Origin: an uncultured Oscillospiraceae bacterium | GTDB taxonomy: Bacteria; Bacillota; Clostridia; Oscillospirales; Oscillospiraceae | Direction of reading: 5' to 3' | Assembly (NCBI GenBank): GCA_947626345.1 | Contig: CANQSF010000013.1 | Span: 1 to 64,000 of the forward strand | DNA length: 64,000 bases | Shown: piece after piece, positions 24,530 through 33,466 of the stretch | How the letters are laid out: the number at the start of each line of letters is the position of its first letter | Numbering within the stretch: position 1 is the stretch's first letter | The notes under the pieces: generated by a model | What the model was told of the DNA's origin: nothing | Databases searched by the model: none | Seen by the model: the letters and a program-made list of their open reading frames with translations, nothing else | Position numbers and translations under genes: made by a program

Positions 24530-25486
24530 TCACCTCTTGTGCTGGCGCACGAACTGTCCGCCCAGTCGCAGGGCGTCCATGGCGTCGTCCATGATCCGGC
24601 TGTAGTGGATGAAGGCGTGCATCACGCCGGGATAGAGCTTCAGCTCGCAGGGCATGCCCTTGTCCTTCAGGATGGCGTACAGGGTGGTGGAGTTGTCCAC
24701 CAGCGGGTCGATGGTGCCGCTGCAGATGAAGCAGGGGGGCACGTCGTGGGTCAGATCATTGTAAAACAGGTCGAAATAGGGGCTCTTCAGGTCCTTCTTA
24801 TCCACGAAGGAGGGCTCGTTGGGGTTGTCGTCATATTCCCGCATCATGCCGTCGTACTCGTTGCCGTACAGCCGCCAGGAGGGGGAGTCGGCCATGCCGT
24901 ACGCGCCGTAGTAGAGCAGAAGGGAGTTGATGTAAGACACGTCCTTGTCCTCGTCCCGCAGGTACAGCGCCGCGGCCAGCACCAGCCACGCGCCGGCGGA
25001 ATCCCCGGCCACGGAAATGTCGTTGGGGTCCAGGCCGTATTCGGCACCGTGCTCGTGGAAGTAGCGGATCACCGTCACCGTCTCCATGAGCTGGACGGGG
25101 AAGCGGTTCTCCGGGGCCAGGCGGTAGTCCACGCCGATGACCACCGTGTCGGACTCCTGGGCGAGGATGCGCATGATGCGGCTGTGGGTGTCGTTGTTGC
25201 CCAGGGCGAAGCTGCCGCCGTGGATGTACACGGTGACGCCCTTGGGGGCGCTCAGGTCCGGATAGTGCAGGCGCACGGGGACGGGGCCGTAGGGGCCCTG
25301 GACCGTCTCCTCCACCGTCTTGGCGGGGACGGGGCCGCCCTCGTTCCAGAACACCCGCTCGTCGATGTAGTCCTGCCGCCAGTCGGCCGTGGGGGGATGG
25401 GCCTCGTTCCACTGCTTGATGTGCTCGATGACCTCCTTCATCTGCGGGGTGATCAGCGAGAAGAAGTCCGGTTTGTTCACATGCAT
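24530..25486 (-). CDS. Alpha/beta hydrolase, HSL-like esterase/lipase
   Basis: A 318-residue protein. 'YIHGGSFALGN' holds the HGG oxyanion motif, 'VAGDSAGAWLVLAA' the nucleophile Ser (GDSAG), 'CSGTIDPLVDN' the acid, and 'GVMHAFIHY' the His. Related to Aes-type acetyl esterases, it hydrolyses short acyl esters in the cytosol. The start is uncertain: ATG 25486 (AAAGGA eleven bases upstream) or GTG 25495. It is downstream of and co-oriented with the MalY-like gene, possibly on the same transcript. Confidence 0.88.
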   Translation of the reverse strand: MHVNKPDFFSLITPQMKEVIEHIKQWNEAHPPTADWRQDYIDERVFWNEGGPVPAKTVEETVQGPYGPVPVRLHYPDLSAPKGVTVYIHGGSFALGNNDTHSRIMRILAQESDTVVIGVDYRLAPENRFPVQLMETVTVIRYFHEHGAEYGLDPNDISVAGDSAGAWLVLAAALYLRDEDKDVSYINSLLLYYGAYGMADSPSWRLYGNEYDGMMREYDDNPNEPSFVDKKDLKSPYFDLFYNDLTHDVPPCFICSGTIDPLVDNSTTLYAILKDKGMPCELKLYPGVMHAFIHYSRIMDDAMDALRLGGQFVRQHKR

Positions 25487-25561
25487 GAAGATCACGATCC
25501 TTTCTGATATGATGGGGCGGCCGGCGCCCCCGCCGGAGCGCCGGTCACCGGTGGGTCCCGG

Positions 25562-26791
25562 TCAGAACACGTATTTTTCCAGCCGGTCGAAGGCCTCCTC
25601 CACCCGGCTGCGGGGCAGCGCCAGATTCATGCGGATGTGGTTCGCACCGTGGAAAGGCCGGCCGTCCTGCCAGATGACGCCCATCTTATATCCGGCGGCC
25701 AGCAGGTCGGCGACGGTCTTGCCGTGCTCAGCGCACCACTGGGTGCAGTCCAAAAACAGCATGTAGGTGCCCTGGGGCCGGACGACGGAGACGCCGGCGA
25801 AGTGGGCGTCGATGAAGTCGCAGGCGTAGCGCACGTTGTCCGACAGCACGGAGCACAGCTCGTCCACCCACTGCATGCCCTCCGAGCTGTAGCCGCCGAT
25901 CAGCGCGTACATGCTCAGCACGTTCATGGCGTTGTAGTGAGTGGAGGCCGCCGCCCGGGCGACGCGGTCGCGCAGATAGGCGTTGTAGATGATCCGGTAG
26001 CTGCCGATCAGCCCGGCCAGGTTGAAGGTCTTGGAGGGGGCGTAGATGGCGATGGTGCGCTGACGGGCGTCCTCGGAGACGGACTGCAGGGGGATGTGCC
26101 TGCGGCCGTCCAGCAGCAGGTCGGACCAGATCTCGTCGGAGATGACGTACACGTCGTGCTTTTTGTAGATCTCCATCGCCTTTTCCAGCTCCCAGCGCTC
26201 CCACACCCGGCCGGTGGGGTTGTGGGGCGAGCAGAACACCGCGGCGTGGATGTTGCGCGCCACGATCTTCTTCTCCATGTCCTCGTAATCCATGCGCCAC
26301 ACGCCGTCCACCAGCTTGAGGGGGCTGAGGACGATGTCCCAGCCGTTGTCCTCGATGCAGTGGGTGAAGCCGATGTAGGTGGGAGAGTGGAGCAGCACCG
26401 GGTCCCCGTTCCCGCACAGGACCTTCAGCGCCGACACGATGCCGCCCAGCACGCCGTTTTCATAGCCGATGTGCTCCCGGGTCAGGCCGGTGACGCCGTT
26501 GCGCTGCTCGTGCCAGCGGATGATGGCGTCGAAATACTCCTGCCGGGGCAGATAATAGCCGTAGGCGGGGTGCTGGGCCCGCTCGATGATGGCCTGGGGG
26601 ATGGTGGGCACGGTGGGGAAATTCATGTCCGCGATCCACATGGGGATGGGCTCGAAGCCCTTCTCCCGGGAGGCGGGATCAAAGGGCAGCTCCATACCGA
26701 AAAAGGCCTTGCCGCCCGCGCCGGACGGCGCGTCCACCGCGATGGAGTCGTGGCCGTGGCGGTCCATGATGGAGGTAAAATCGTATTTCAT
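25562..26791 (-). CDS. MalY/PatB-type PLP-dependent lyase (cystathionine beta-lyase family)
   Basis: A 409-residue fold-type I aminotransferase. 'PMWIADMNFPTVP' near residue 50 is the hallmark of the MalY/PatB family, 'FCSPHNPTGRVW' the substrate/PLP loop, 'VISDEIWSDLL' the PLP-pyridine Asp, and 'YAPSKTFNLAGL' the Schiff-base lysine. It cleaves C-S bonds of cystathionine or cysteine. ATG 26791 follows GGAAG. It is divergent from a MarR-type regulator, with a TTTGA-N3-TCAAA palindrome over its -35 box, so it is probably the regulator's target. Confidence 0.9.
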   Translation of the reverse strand: MKYDFTSIMDRHGHDSIAVDAPSGAGGKAFFGMELPFDPASREKGFEPIPMWIADMNFPTVPTIPQAIIERAQHPAYGYYLPRQEYFDAIIRWHEQRNGVTGLTREHIGYENGVLGGIVSALKVLCGNGDPVLLHSPTYIGFTHCIEDNGWDIVLSPLKLVDGVWRMDYEDMEKKIVARNIHAAVFCSPHNPTGRVWERWELEKAMEIYKKHDVYVISDEIWSDLLLDGRRHIPLQSVSEDARQRTIAIYAPSKTFNLAGLIGSYRIIYNAYLRDRVARAAASTHYNAMNVLSMYALIGGYSSEGMQWVDELCSVLSDNVRYACDFIDAHFAGVSVVRPQGTYMLFLDCTQWCAEHGKTVADLLAAGYKMGVIWQDGRPFHGANHIRMNLALPRSRVEEAFDRLEKYVF

Positions 26792-26854
26792 CTGCGCTTC
26801 CTTTCCGCGCCGGTGTGAGCGGCGCTGGGCTCGTATTCGTATAACTATGGACAG

Positions 26855-26883
26855 ATTATAGCGCATGTTTGTTTGATTGTCAA
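26855..26883 (-). promoter_or_regulatory. Promoter of the MalY-like gene
   Basis: Minus strand: TTGACA (26883-26878), 17-base spacer, TATAAT (26860-26855), both perfect. Confidence 0.8.
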
Positions 26884-26889
26884 ACAAAC
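26867..26889. promoter_or_regulatory. Operator palindrome over the MalY promoter
   Basis: GTTTGTTTGA (26867-26876), three bases, TCAAACAAAC (26880-26889): 10-bp perfect arms covering the -35 box. Its core TTTGA-N3-TCAAA is repeated at 27011-27023. Confidence 0.7.
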
Positions 26890-26967
26890 TTTCGGGGTTT
26901 TCACGATTTTCTTTTCTGTTTTGCCCAACTTTCCCCTTTTATACATCTGGATTTTTGGCCGCATCGC

Positions 26968-26996
26968 TTGACATAGGGGGCTTTTGCCGCTATAAT
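26968..26996 (+). promoter_or_regulatory. Promoter of the MarR-type gene
   Basis: TTGACA (26968-26973), 17-base spacer, TATAAT (26991-26996), both perfect. Confidence 0.8.
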
Positions 26997-27006
26997 GGGC
27001 TCATCG

Positions 27007-27027
27007 ATAGTTTGATATTCAAACTAT
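27007..27027. promoter_or_regulatory. Operator palindrome just downstream of the marR transcription start
   Basis: ATAGTTTGA, TAT, TCAAACTAT: 9-bp perfect arms with the same TTTGA-N3-TCAAA core as the MalY operator. Position just after the start suits autorepression. Confidence 0.7.
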
Positions 27028-27047
27028 AAAACCGCAGAGAGGAGCGG

Positions 27048-27539
27048 ATGGAAATGCCGGAGGGCGTCGGACAGGACATCGTGGAGGATACCTTTGCGAA
27101 ACTGGACCCCAGGGCGGAGGAGCTGTATCAGTTCGTGATGCAGTTCCATGACTTCATGTTCACAGTCCGGGACTACGGCAACGGCGTCCCCATCAAAATG
27201 GTGGAGGTACACACCCTCACCATGATCGAGCGGAATCCGGGCATCACGGTGAGCCAGCTGGCCAAACTGTGGCGGCGGACGAAGGGGACCGTGTCCGTCA
27301 ACGTGACGGCGCTGGAAAAGGCGGGCTACATCTACCGCCGGAAGGGCACGAAGGACGCCAAGGTGGCCCACCTCTACCCCACGGAGAAGGGGGCGGAGCT
27401 GAGCACGCTCCACAAGGCATACGACAATCTGGGTATCGTCCGCACCCAGGCCGAGCTGCTGAAGTACTGCTCCGGCGAGGAGCTGAACGCCTTTTTCAAG
27501 GTGGTCCACGCCTATCTGGAGGTCATGCAGGACTGGTGA
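27048..27539 (+). CDS. MarR-family transcriptional regulator
   Basis: A 163-residue winged-helix protein. 'VHTLTMIERNPGITVSQLAKLWRRTKGTVSVNVTALEKAGYIYR' is the MarR DNA-binding domain, 'HLYPTEKGAELS' the wing end, with helices either side for dimerisation. The start may be ATG 27048 or ATG 27054; the GAGGAG site is better spaced for the latter. It is divergent from the MalY-like gene and shares an operator core with it, so it likely represses both in response to an amino acid or thiol-related signal (ligand unknown). Confidence 0.88.
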   Translation: MEMPEGVGQDIVEDTFAKLDPRAEELYQFVMQFHDFMFTVRDYGNGVPIKMVEVHTLTMIERNPGITVSQLAKLWRRTKGTVSVNVTALEKAGYIYRRKGTKDAKVAHLYPTEKGAELSTLHKAYDNLGIVRTQAELLKYCSGEELNAFFKVVHAYLEVMQDW

Positions 27540-27569
27540 GCCGGCGGGCGGTACCACGACAGCAAAAAA

Positions 27570-27601
27570 GGGAGCGGCACGGGCCGCTCCCTCGTATTTT
27601 T
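27570..27601. terminator. Terminator between marR and the M20 gene
   Basis: A 9-bp stem (27570-27578 with 27583-27591), T-rich to the right and an A-run to the left, so usable by both convergent genes. Confidence 0.75.
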
Positions 27602-27610
27602 ATGCCGCCG

Positions 27611-28813
27611 TCACGGTCTTTGCAGCCACTCCGCCGCGAACCGGGCCGTGGCGATGGCACCGGTCTTCAGGACCGACTCATTGAAATCGAACCTGCCGTT
27701 GTGGTGGGGCGCGCCGTAGCCCTCCCCGGGGGCGTTGATGCCCAAAAAGGCGAACACGCCGGGATACCGCTCCAGCCACAGCCGGAAGGACTCCCCCGCG
27801 TACCAGGGCTCGCAGGACACCACCGTCCCCTCCGGCAGCACCTGCCGCAGCGCCCGGTCGGCCACAGCGGCGCAGGCGGGGTCGGTGACGGTAGGGCCGC
27901 CCAGGTGACTGAACATCCGGGGGTCGTACTCCACCCGGCAGCCGTGCATGGCGGCGGTGTGGTCGGCGATTTGCCTGGTGACGTCCAGGGCCTTCTTTCC
28001 CTCCTCCAGGTCGAAGAAGCGGAAGGTGCCCTCGATGCGGGCGGTGTCGGCGATCACGTTGGGGGCGTCCCCGGCCTGGAAGGTGGTGATGCCCATGGTG
28101 ACGGTCTTGCCCGCGGCGATCCGGTTGCAGAAGGCCACGCACAGGTTGTTGAGAAAGCTGGCGCCGCAAAACAGGGGGTTCACCGCCAGATCCGGCCGGG
28201 AGCCGTGGCCGCCCTTGCCGATGAAGGTCAGGCGGATGCCCGCCGCCCCGGCCATGCGGGGGCCCGGGTCCACGCTGATCTTCCCCTGCTCCAGGCCGGC
28301 GTAGAGGTGGATGGCCCAGCAGCGGTCCACGTGATATTTTCCCAGGGCGGCCAGCAGCGCGGCCACGCCGCTGTTGGTCTCCTCCCCCTCCTCAAAGCAG
28401 AACAGCACCGTACCGCACAGCTCTTCGCGCATGTCGCTGAGGATCTGCATGGCGCCCAGCAGCATGGCGGCGTGACCGTCGTGGCCGCAGGCGTGGCAGG
28501 TGCCGGGCTGCCCGGAGCGGCAGGTCCGGGGGCCCGTCAGGTTCTCGGCCTCCTCCGCCACGGGGAGCGCGTCGATGTCGGCCCGCAGGGCCACCGTCAT
28601 GCCCGGCCGGCCGGTGTCCAGCTTCACGATGACGCTGGTGGCGGGCACCTCCTCGTAGGGCAGCCCCAGCCGCCGGGCCTCGCCCACGATGAGCGCGTGG
28701 GTCCTCACCTCGGCGGAGGCCAGCTCCGCGTAGGTGTGCACCTTTCGGCGGCAGTCGATGATGTATGGCTCATACCGGTCGGCCGCGGTCAGGATCTGCT
28801 GGTTCAAGTCCAA
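27611..28813 (-). CDS. M20-family metallo-amidohydrolase
   Basis: A 400-residue protein. 'ADIDALPVAE' and 'TCHACGHDGHAAMLLGAM' are the M20D metal-binding motifs, 'FCFEEGEETNSG' holds the catalytic Glu pair, and 'GKGGHGSRPDLAVNP' is the dimerisation-domain histidine region. Relatives deacylate N-acyl amino acids (hippurate, N-acetyl-diaminopimelate, indole-acetyl amino acids). The start is TTG 28813, fixed by AGGAGGT seven bases upstream; a nearby ATG (28820) is out of frame. It is a single-gene unit. Confidence 0.9.
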   Translation of the reverse strand: MDLNQQILTAADRYEPYIIDCRRKVHTYAELASAEVRTHALIVGEARRLGLPYEEVPATSVIVKLDTGRPGMTVALRADIDALPVAEEAENLTGPRTCRSGQPGTCHACGHDGHAAMLLGAMQILSDMREELCGTVLFCFEEGEETNSGVAALLAALGKYHVDRCWAIHLYAGLEQGKISVDPGPRMAGAAGIRLTFIGKGGHGSRPDLAVNPLFCGASFLNNLCVAFCNRIAAGKTVTMGITTFQAGDAPNVIADTARIEGTFRFFDLEEGKKALDVTRQIADHTAAMHGCRVEYDPRMFSHLGGPTVTDPACAAVADRALRQVLPEGTVVSCEPWYAGESFRLWLERYPGVFAFLGINAPGEGYGAPHHNGRFDFNESVLKTGAIATARFAAEWLQRP

Positions 28814-28950
28814 TCGTCATACCTCCTATGGGTCGGGCAGGATGGCTCCTGCATGGGCCTCCGCCGGCGGTGTCTCCCTCCGGCGCACAATGTGTGAACG
28901 ATCATACCATACCGGCGGACATTTTACAAGCGCAGCCGCCCGGCCCATAA

Positions 28951-28980
28951 AAGACCGCCGCCCGGCCGGGCGGCGGTGAT
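28951..28980 (-). terminator. Terminator of argGH
   Basis: A perfect 24-base palindrome (28954-28977), followed on the minus strand by CTTTTATG, nine bases past the argH stop. Confidence 0.7.
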
Positions 28981-28985
28981 CCTTC

Positions 28986-30317
28986 TTATTCCTGCAAAAA
29001 CGCCTGTATGGCCGCCAGCTCCTCCGCCAGGGGCAGATGCCGGCGCTTGACACAGGCGTCCAGGTCCACGGCGGCATAGATGGTCTCGTCGAACACCGGG
29101 CAGGCAGCTTTGTACTCGGCCAGGGAAAGCTCCTCCAGCGGCTTTCCCCCGTGCACCAGGGAGGCGGCGATGCCGTAGGCCTCCCGGAAGGGCACGCCGT
29201 GCTCCACCAGCCAGTCGGCGCAGTCGGTGGCGTTGATGAACCCCGCCCCGGCGGCCTTGCGCATGGCCGCCGGATGGGGCGTCATGCCCCCGATCATGGG
29301 CGAGAGCACCGTCAGGCACAGCGCCGCCGTGTCCAGGCCGTCGAAGAGGGCCTGCTTGTCCTCCTGCATGTCCTTGTTGTAGGCCAGGGGCAGGCCCTTC
29401 AGCACCGTGAGCAGCGCCGTCAGGTCCCCGTACACCCGGCCGGTCTTGCCCCGTATAAGCTCCGCCATGTCGGGGTTTTTCTTCTGGGGCATGATGGACG
29501 AGCCGGTGACGTACCCCTCCGGCAGGGTGACGAACCCGAATTCCAGGCTGGACCAGAGCACCAGCTCCTCCGCCATGCGGCTCAGGTGAGTCATGAGAAG
29601 GCTCAGGGCCGAGAGCGTCTCCACACAGAAATCCCGGTCGGACACCGCGTCCAGGCTGTTGAGCACCGGCCCCGAGAAGCCCAGGGCCGCGGCGGTGGCC
29701 TCCCGGTCGATGGGGAAGCTGGTCCCCGCCAGGGCGCAGGCCCCCAGGGGGCACTGATCCAGCCGCTTTTTCGCGTCTGCGAGCCGGCCCGCATCCCGGA
29801 TGAGCATCATGGCCCAGGCGCACAGATAGTGGCCGAAGGTCACCGGCTGGGCCCGCTGCAGGTGGGTGTAGCCGGGCATGACCGCGTCAGCGTACGCCGC
29901 GGCCTTGTCGTGGATGGCGGCCACAGCGTCCCGGACAAGGTCCAGAAGCTCGTCGATCCGCCGGCGGGTATAGAGCCGCAGGTCCGTGGCCACCTGATCG
30001 TTGCGGCTGCGGGCGGTGTGCAGGCGCTTGCCCGCCTCGCCGATGCGCTGGGTGAGGGTCATCTCCACGAAGGTGTGGATGTCCTCGGCGGACATGTCGA
30101 TGGCGAGCGCGCCGTTTTCGATGTCCTGCAGGATGCCCGTGAGGCCCGCCTGGATGGCCGCGCCGTCCGCCGGGGAGATGATGCCCTGCTTCGCCAGCAT
30201 GGCCGCGTGGGCCAGGGAGCCCTCGATGTCCTCCCGCCACATGCGGCTGTCCACGGCGATGGAAGAGTTCAGCTGCCGCGCCGCCTCCGCCACGGAGCCG
30301 CCCCAGAGATTATTCAT
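28986..30317 (-). CDS. argH: Argininosuccinate lyase
   Basis: A 443-residue cytosolic tetramer that splits argininosuccinate into arginine and fumarate, the last step of arginine synthesis. '[16 protein letters not shown]' and '[12 protein letters not shown]' are the superfamily signatures, the latter carrying the catalytic serine loop; '[18 protein letters not shown]' holds the catalytic histidine. ATG 30317 is inside the end of argG (8-base overlap), so the genes are coupled. Confidence 0.97.
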   Translation of the reverse strand: MNNLWGGSVAEAARQLNSSIAVDSRMWREDIEGSLAHAAMLAKQGIISPADGAAIQAGLTGILQDIENGALAIDMSAEDIHTFVEMTLTQRIGEAGKRLHTARSRNDQVATDLRLYTRRRIDELLDLVRDAVAAIHDKAAAYADAVMPGYTHLQRAQPVTFGHYLCAWAMMLIRDAGRLADAKKRLDQCPLGACALAGTSFPIDREATAAALGFSGPVLNSLDAVSDRDFCVETLSALSLLMTHLSRMAEELVLWSSLEFGFVTLPEGYVTGSSIMPQKKNPDMAELIRGKTGRVYGDLTALLTVLKGLPLAYNKDMQEDKQALFDGLDTAALCLTVLSPMIGGMTPHPAAMRKAAGAGFINATDCADWLVEHGVPFREAYGIAASLVHGGKPLEELSLAEYKAACPVFDETIYAAVDLDACVKRRHLPLAEELAAIQAFLQE

Positions 30318-31536
30318 GGCCCGCCGCATTCTCGGCGTCCACCATGGCCTGGACCTTGATGGGCAGGCCATAGAGGTTGATGAAGCCGGTGGCGTCGGTC
30401 TGGTCGTAATCCGACGCGCCGAAGGTGGCGATCTTCTCGGAGTAGAGGCTGTAGGGGCTCCACACGCCGGCGTTGATCATGTTGCCCTTGTAGAGCTTCA
30501 GCTTCACCTTGCCGGTGACCCGCTCCTGGGTCTTGTCCACGAAGGCGCTCAGCGCCTCCCGCAGGGGGGTGAACCACTGGCCGTTGTAGACAAGCTCCGC
30601 GAAGGTGATGGAAAGCCGCTGCTTTTCGTGGAGGGTCATCTTGTCCAGGCACACGCTCTCCAGCACGCTGTGGGCCTTGTAGAGGATGGCCCCGCCCGGG
30701 GTCTCGTACACGCCCCGGCACTTCATGCCCACCAGCCGGTTCTCCACGATGTCCAAAAGGCCGATGCCGTTGGCCCCGCCGATCTCATTGAGCTTCAGGA
30801 TGATGTCCTTGGCGCTCATCTTCTCCCCGTCCAGGGCCACGGGCACGCCCTTTTCAAAGTCCAGGGTGATGTAGGTGGGCGCATCCGGGGCCTGCAGGGG
30901 GCTGACGCCCATCTCCAAAAAACCGGGCTTTTCATACTGAGGCTCGTTGCCCGTGTCCTCCAGGTCCAGCCCCTCGTGGCTCAGGTGCCACAGGTTCTTG
31001 TCCTTGGAGTAGTTGGTCTCGCGGCTGATGCGCAGGGGCACGTGGTGGGCCTCGGCGTAGTCGATCTCCTCCTCCCGGCTCTTGAGGGACCACTCCCGCC
31101 AGGGGGCGATGATCTTCATATCGGGGGCGAAGTGCTTGATGGCCAGCTCGAAGCGGACCTGGTCGTTGCCCTTGCCGGTGCAGCCGTGGACGATGGCGTC
31201 CGCGTGCTCCTTTTTGGCGATATCCACCAGGCCCTTGGCGATGCAGGGACGGGCGGTGCTGGTGCCCAGCAGATATTCCTCATACACCGCCCCTGCCTGC
31301 ATGGTGGGGATGATGTAGTCGTTGACGTACTCCTCCGTCAGGTCCAGCACGTAGAGCTTGCTGGCGCCGGTCTTGAGGGCCTTCTCCTCCAGCCCCTCCA
31401 GCTCGTCGGCCTGGCCCACATTGCCGGCCACGGCGATGACCTCGCAGTTATCGTAATTCTCCTTCAGCCAGGGGATGATGATGGACGTGTCCAGTCCCCC
31501 GGAGTAGGCCAGTACCACTTTTTTGATCTCGGACAT
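30310..31536 (-). CDS. argG: Argininosuccinate synthase
   Basis: A 408-residue protein. '[18 protein letters not shown]' is the ATP-pyrophosphatase P-loop, and '[15 protein letters not shown]' binds citrulline/aspartate. It joins citrulline and aspartate using ATP. ATG 31536 starts at the family N-terminus behind a GGAGG; the 20-residue in-frame upstream extension runs into the operator. It is the first gene of argGH, with two overlapping ArgR-like palindromes at its promoter. Confidence 0.97.
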   Translation of the reverse strand: MSEIKKVVLAYSGGLDTSIIIPWLKENYDNCEVIAVAGNVGQADELEGLEEKALKTGASKLYVLDLTEEYVNDYIIPTMQAGAVYEEYLLGTSTARPCIAKGLVDIAKKEHADAIVHGCTGKGNDQVRFELAIKHFAPDMKIIAPWREWSLKSREEEIDYAEAHHVPLRISRETNYSKDKNLWHLSHEGLDLEDTGNEPQYEKPGFLEMGVSPLQAPDAPTYITLDFEKGVPVALDGEKMSAKDIILKLNEIGGANGIGLLDIVENRLVGMKCRGVYETPGGAILYKAHSVLESVCLDKMTLHEKQRLSITFAELVYNGQWFTPLREALSAFVDKTQERVTGKVKLKLYKGNMINAGVWSPYSLYSEKIATFGASDYDQTDATGFINLYGLPIKVQAMVDAENAAGHE

Positions 31537-31567
31537 GATGTTTTCCTCCGTTTTTCGCAGTAAGCGT

Positions 31568-31596
31568 ATCATACTCCTGCCCGGGATGAATATCAA
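31568..31596 (-). promoter_or_regulatory. Promoter of argGH
   Basis: Minus strand: TTGATA (31596-31591), 17-base spacer, TATGAT (31573-31568). The -35 box lies inside the left palindrome. Confidence 0.6.
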
Positions 31597-31625
31597 TAGT
31601 AATATTCATTGATTTTATGAATATT
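31586..31625. promoter_or_regulatory. ArgR-type operator, two overlapping palindromes
   Basis: First: ATGAATAT (31586-31593) and ATATTCAT (31602-31609). Second: AATATTCAT (31601-31609) and ATGAATATT (31617-31625). The TGAAT...ATTCA arms resemble ARG boxes, and tandem boxes match how ArgR hexamers bind. The assignment to ArgR is by context. Confidence 0.65.
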
Positions 31626-31644
31626 TTCACCGCGCAGACGCAAA

Positions 31645-31669
31645 GACCGGGGGCTCCCGCCCCCGGTCC
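31645..31669 (-). terminator. Terminator of the YjdF-like gene
   Basis: A 10-bp G+C stem (31645-31654 with 31659-31668), followed on the minus strand by TTTGCG; the U-tract is short. Confidence 0.5.
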
Positions 31670-31673
31670 TGTG

Positions 31674-32516
31674 TCACTTGTCATCAGAGATATGCTTCCC
31701 GCCGTATTTTCGCTCCCGCTGGGGCGTGGGAACCAGCCTCTCCACCAGGCTCTTGGAGCGGCGGCTGCTGTATTTCACGTAAAAGTATCCCACCGTGGAG
31801 AACACCGCAGCGCCGATGAAGTTGACGAACAGGTCCTCCATGGTATCCACCAGGCCGATGTCCAGATACCCGCCCAGGCCCAGGCTCTTTCCGTTCACCG
31901 CCACGTCGGTGATGTCCCGCACCGGCACGGCGATGTTGCGGCGGGTGGGATCCAGCATGGTGGAGGCGAAGGCGTGGACCACCGTGTCCTTTTGCATGTC
32001 CATGGCGAACAGCTTATCCATGGCAAACTCGAAAAACTCCCACAGCACCCCGATGGTCATGGAGAAGCAGAAGGCCACCAGCGCCATGAAAAAAGGCGAC
32101 AGGTCAAAGGTCAGCCGCCGGGACCGGTTCAGGATATCCACCAGCGAAAAGCCGATCACCGCGCAGAAAAATCCGTTCAGGGTGTGCATCACCGTGTCCC
32201 AGTTGGGCACCAGGATGTAAAACGAGCCGATCTCCCCCAGGATCTCCGTGGCGAAGATGAACAGCAGCATCACGATCTCCAGCAGAGACGGGAACTCCAC
32301 CTTGAACGTCACCTGCAGCACGCTGGGCATGATCATGAGCACCAGCGTCACGATGCCCAGGAACACGTTCTCCCAGTTTTTGTTGATCACCTGCAGGATG
32401 ATGACCACCAGCACCAGCAGCCGCAGCACCGAGTAGACGATGAACGTCTTCCGGTTCTCCCGCAGCTCGTACACCACCTGGTCCCAAAACTCTCTGAATG
32501 CGCGGCGTTTTTTCAT
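31674..32516 (-). CDS. YjdF-like (DUF2238-type) membrane protein
   Basis: A 280-residue protein with about six membrane helices in the first 190 residues. 'NWDTVMHTLNGFFCAVIGFSLVDILN' and 'FCFSMTIGVLWEFFEFAMDKLFAMDMQKD' recall the YjdF/DUF2238 family, with conserved W-D-x-x-x-H and W-E-x-x-E-F. A charged C-terminal tail follows. ATG 32516 has GGGAGGAG upstream. The function of the family is not established. Confidence 0.7.
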   Translation of the reverse strand: MKKRRAFREFWDQVVYELRENRKTFIVYSVLRLLVLVVIILQVINKNWENVFLGIVTLVLMIMPSVLQVTFKVEFPSLLEIVMLLFIFATEILGEIGSFYILVPNWDTVMHTLNGFFCAVIGFSLVDILNRSRRLTFDLSPFFMALVAFCFSMTIGVLWEFFEFAMDKLFAMDMQKDTVVHAFASTMLDPTRRNIAVPVRDITDVAVNGKSLGLGGYLDIGLVDTMEDLFVNFIGAAVFSTVGYFYVKYSSRRSKSLVERLVPTPQRERKYGGKHISDDK

Positions 32517-32652
32517 CTCGCTCCTCCCTTTTCCCCCATTATAGCGCGCCATGCGCCCCGCCGCAAGGCGTTTTTGCGCCGCTCTACTTTGCGTAGGGTT
32601 ACTTTCCCCGCCGGCCGTGGTATACTGAAGGCCGCATAAAGGAGGCGAGCTC

Positions 32653-33404
32653 ATGGATCAGAAAAAGATCGGCGCGTTCATCGCCGACCGGCGGCGGGAG
32701 CTGGGGCTCACCCAGGCCCAGCTGGCGGAGCGGCTGAACGTGACGGACAAGGCGGTGTCGAAGTGGGAGACCGGCCGGGGCTGCCCGACGCGTCGCTGTT
32801 CCAGCCGCTGTGCGACCAGCTGGGGGTGTCGCTGGAGGAGCTGTTCGCCGGGGAGACGGTGCCCCCGGCGGACCTGACGGAGCGCACGGAGCAGGCCGCC
32901 ATCGGCCTTTTCCTGCTGGTCCAGGAGTGGGGCCGGCAGCGAAGGGTCATAAACGCCGCCTTCTTCGCCGTGCTGGCGCTGGACGTGCTGCTGACCGCCA
33001 ACGCGCTCGTTTTCGGCTGGGGGGACATGGATACCCGCCGCACGCTGGACGGATGGCTCCCGTCGCTGAACCTCATGCTGCTGTTTCTGGGCGCGGCCTT
33101 CGCCCGCTCCAACCGGGACAGCCGCCCCATCCAGTGGGGATTCACTGTGGCCGGGGCTGTACTGCTGGCCTCCGCCGTCACGGCGCTCATCCTGTGCGCC
33201 GTCTCCGGCGCGGGCAGCTATTACCGGGCCGACCCTCTCTATCTGGCTGGCCTGCGGGCGGGAATGCCCTGCGCGTTTCTGTTCTGGGGCTTCTTCTGCC
33301 AGTATCTGGACGGAAGGGCGGAGCTCTTCTTCCTGCTGATGGCCGCATTGGGGCTGGCCTGCCTCGTCAGCGGGGCGCGGAGCCTGCGGGCTCTGAGAAA
33401 GTAA
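32653..33404 (+). pseudogene. XRE-type regulator with C-terminal membrane domain, frameshifted
   Basis: Two frames make one protein. Frame 1 from ATG 32653 gives an XRE helix-turn-helix ('ADRRRELGLTQAQLAERLNVTDKAVSKWETGRG'), then becomes nonsense. The family continuation 'LPDASLFQPLCDQLGVSLEELFAGE' follows in another frame from about 32782 to the stop at 33404, with about four membrane helices. One G missing from the run at 32776-32779 explains the switch. Upstream AAAGGAGG and a good start suggest a recent lesion, phase variation at the G-run, or a sequencing error. The organisation is that of membrane-anchored XRE regulators common in Clostridia. Confidence 0.75.
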
Positions 33405-33409
33405 AAGGC

Positions 33410-33434
33410 GGACCGGGAGCGATCGCCCCGGTCC
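33410..33434. terminator. Terminator hairpin between convergent genes
   Basis: An 8-bp stem (33410-33417 with 33427-33434) between the frameshifted gene and the MFS gene, followed by AT-rich repeat DNA rather than a clean T-run. Confidence 0.5.
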
Positions 33435-33436
33435 GT

Positions 33437-33466
33437 ATAAATTATGTAAATCGAATTATGTCTACT
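33437..33466. repeat. AT-rich 15-bp direct repeat, copy set 1
   Basis: AATTATGTAAATCG followed by AATTATGT, immediately after the MFS stop codon. The same unit recurs at 37481-37513 and 40496-40543, always on the plus strand and directly after a stop codon, in otherwise G+C-rich sequence. Confidence 0.6.
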
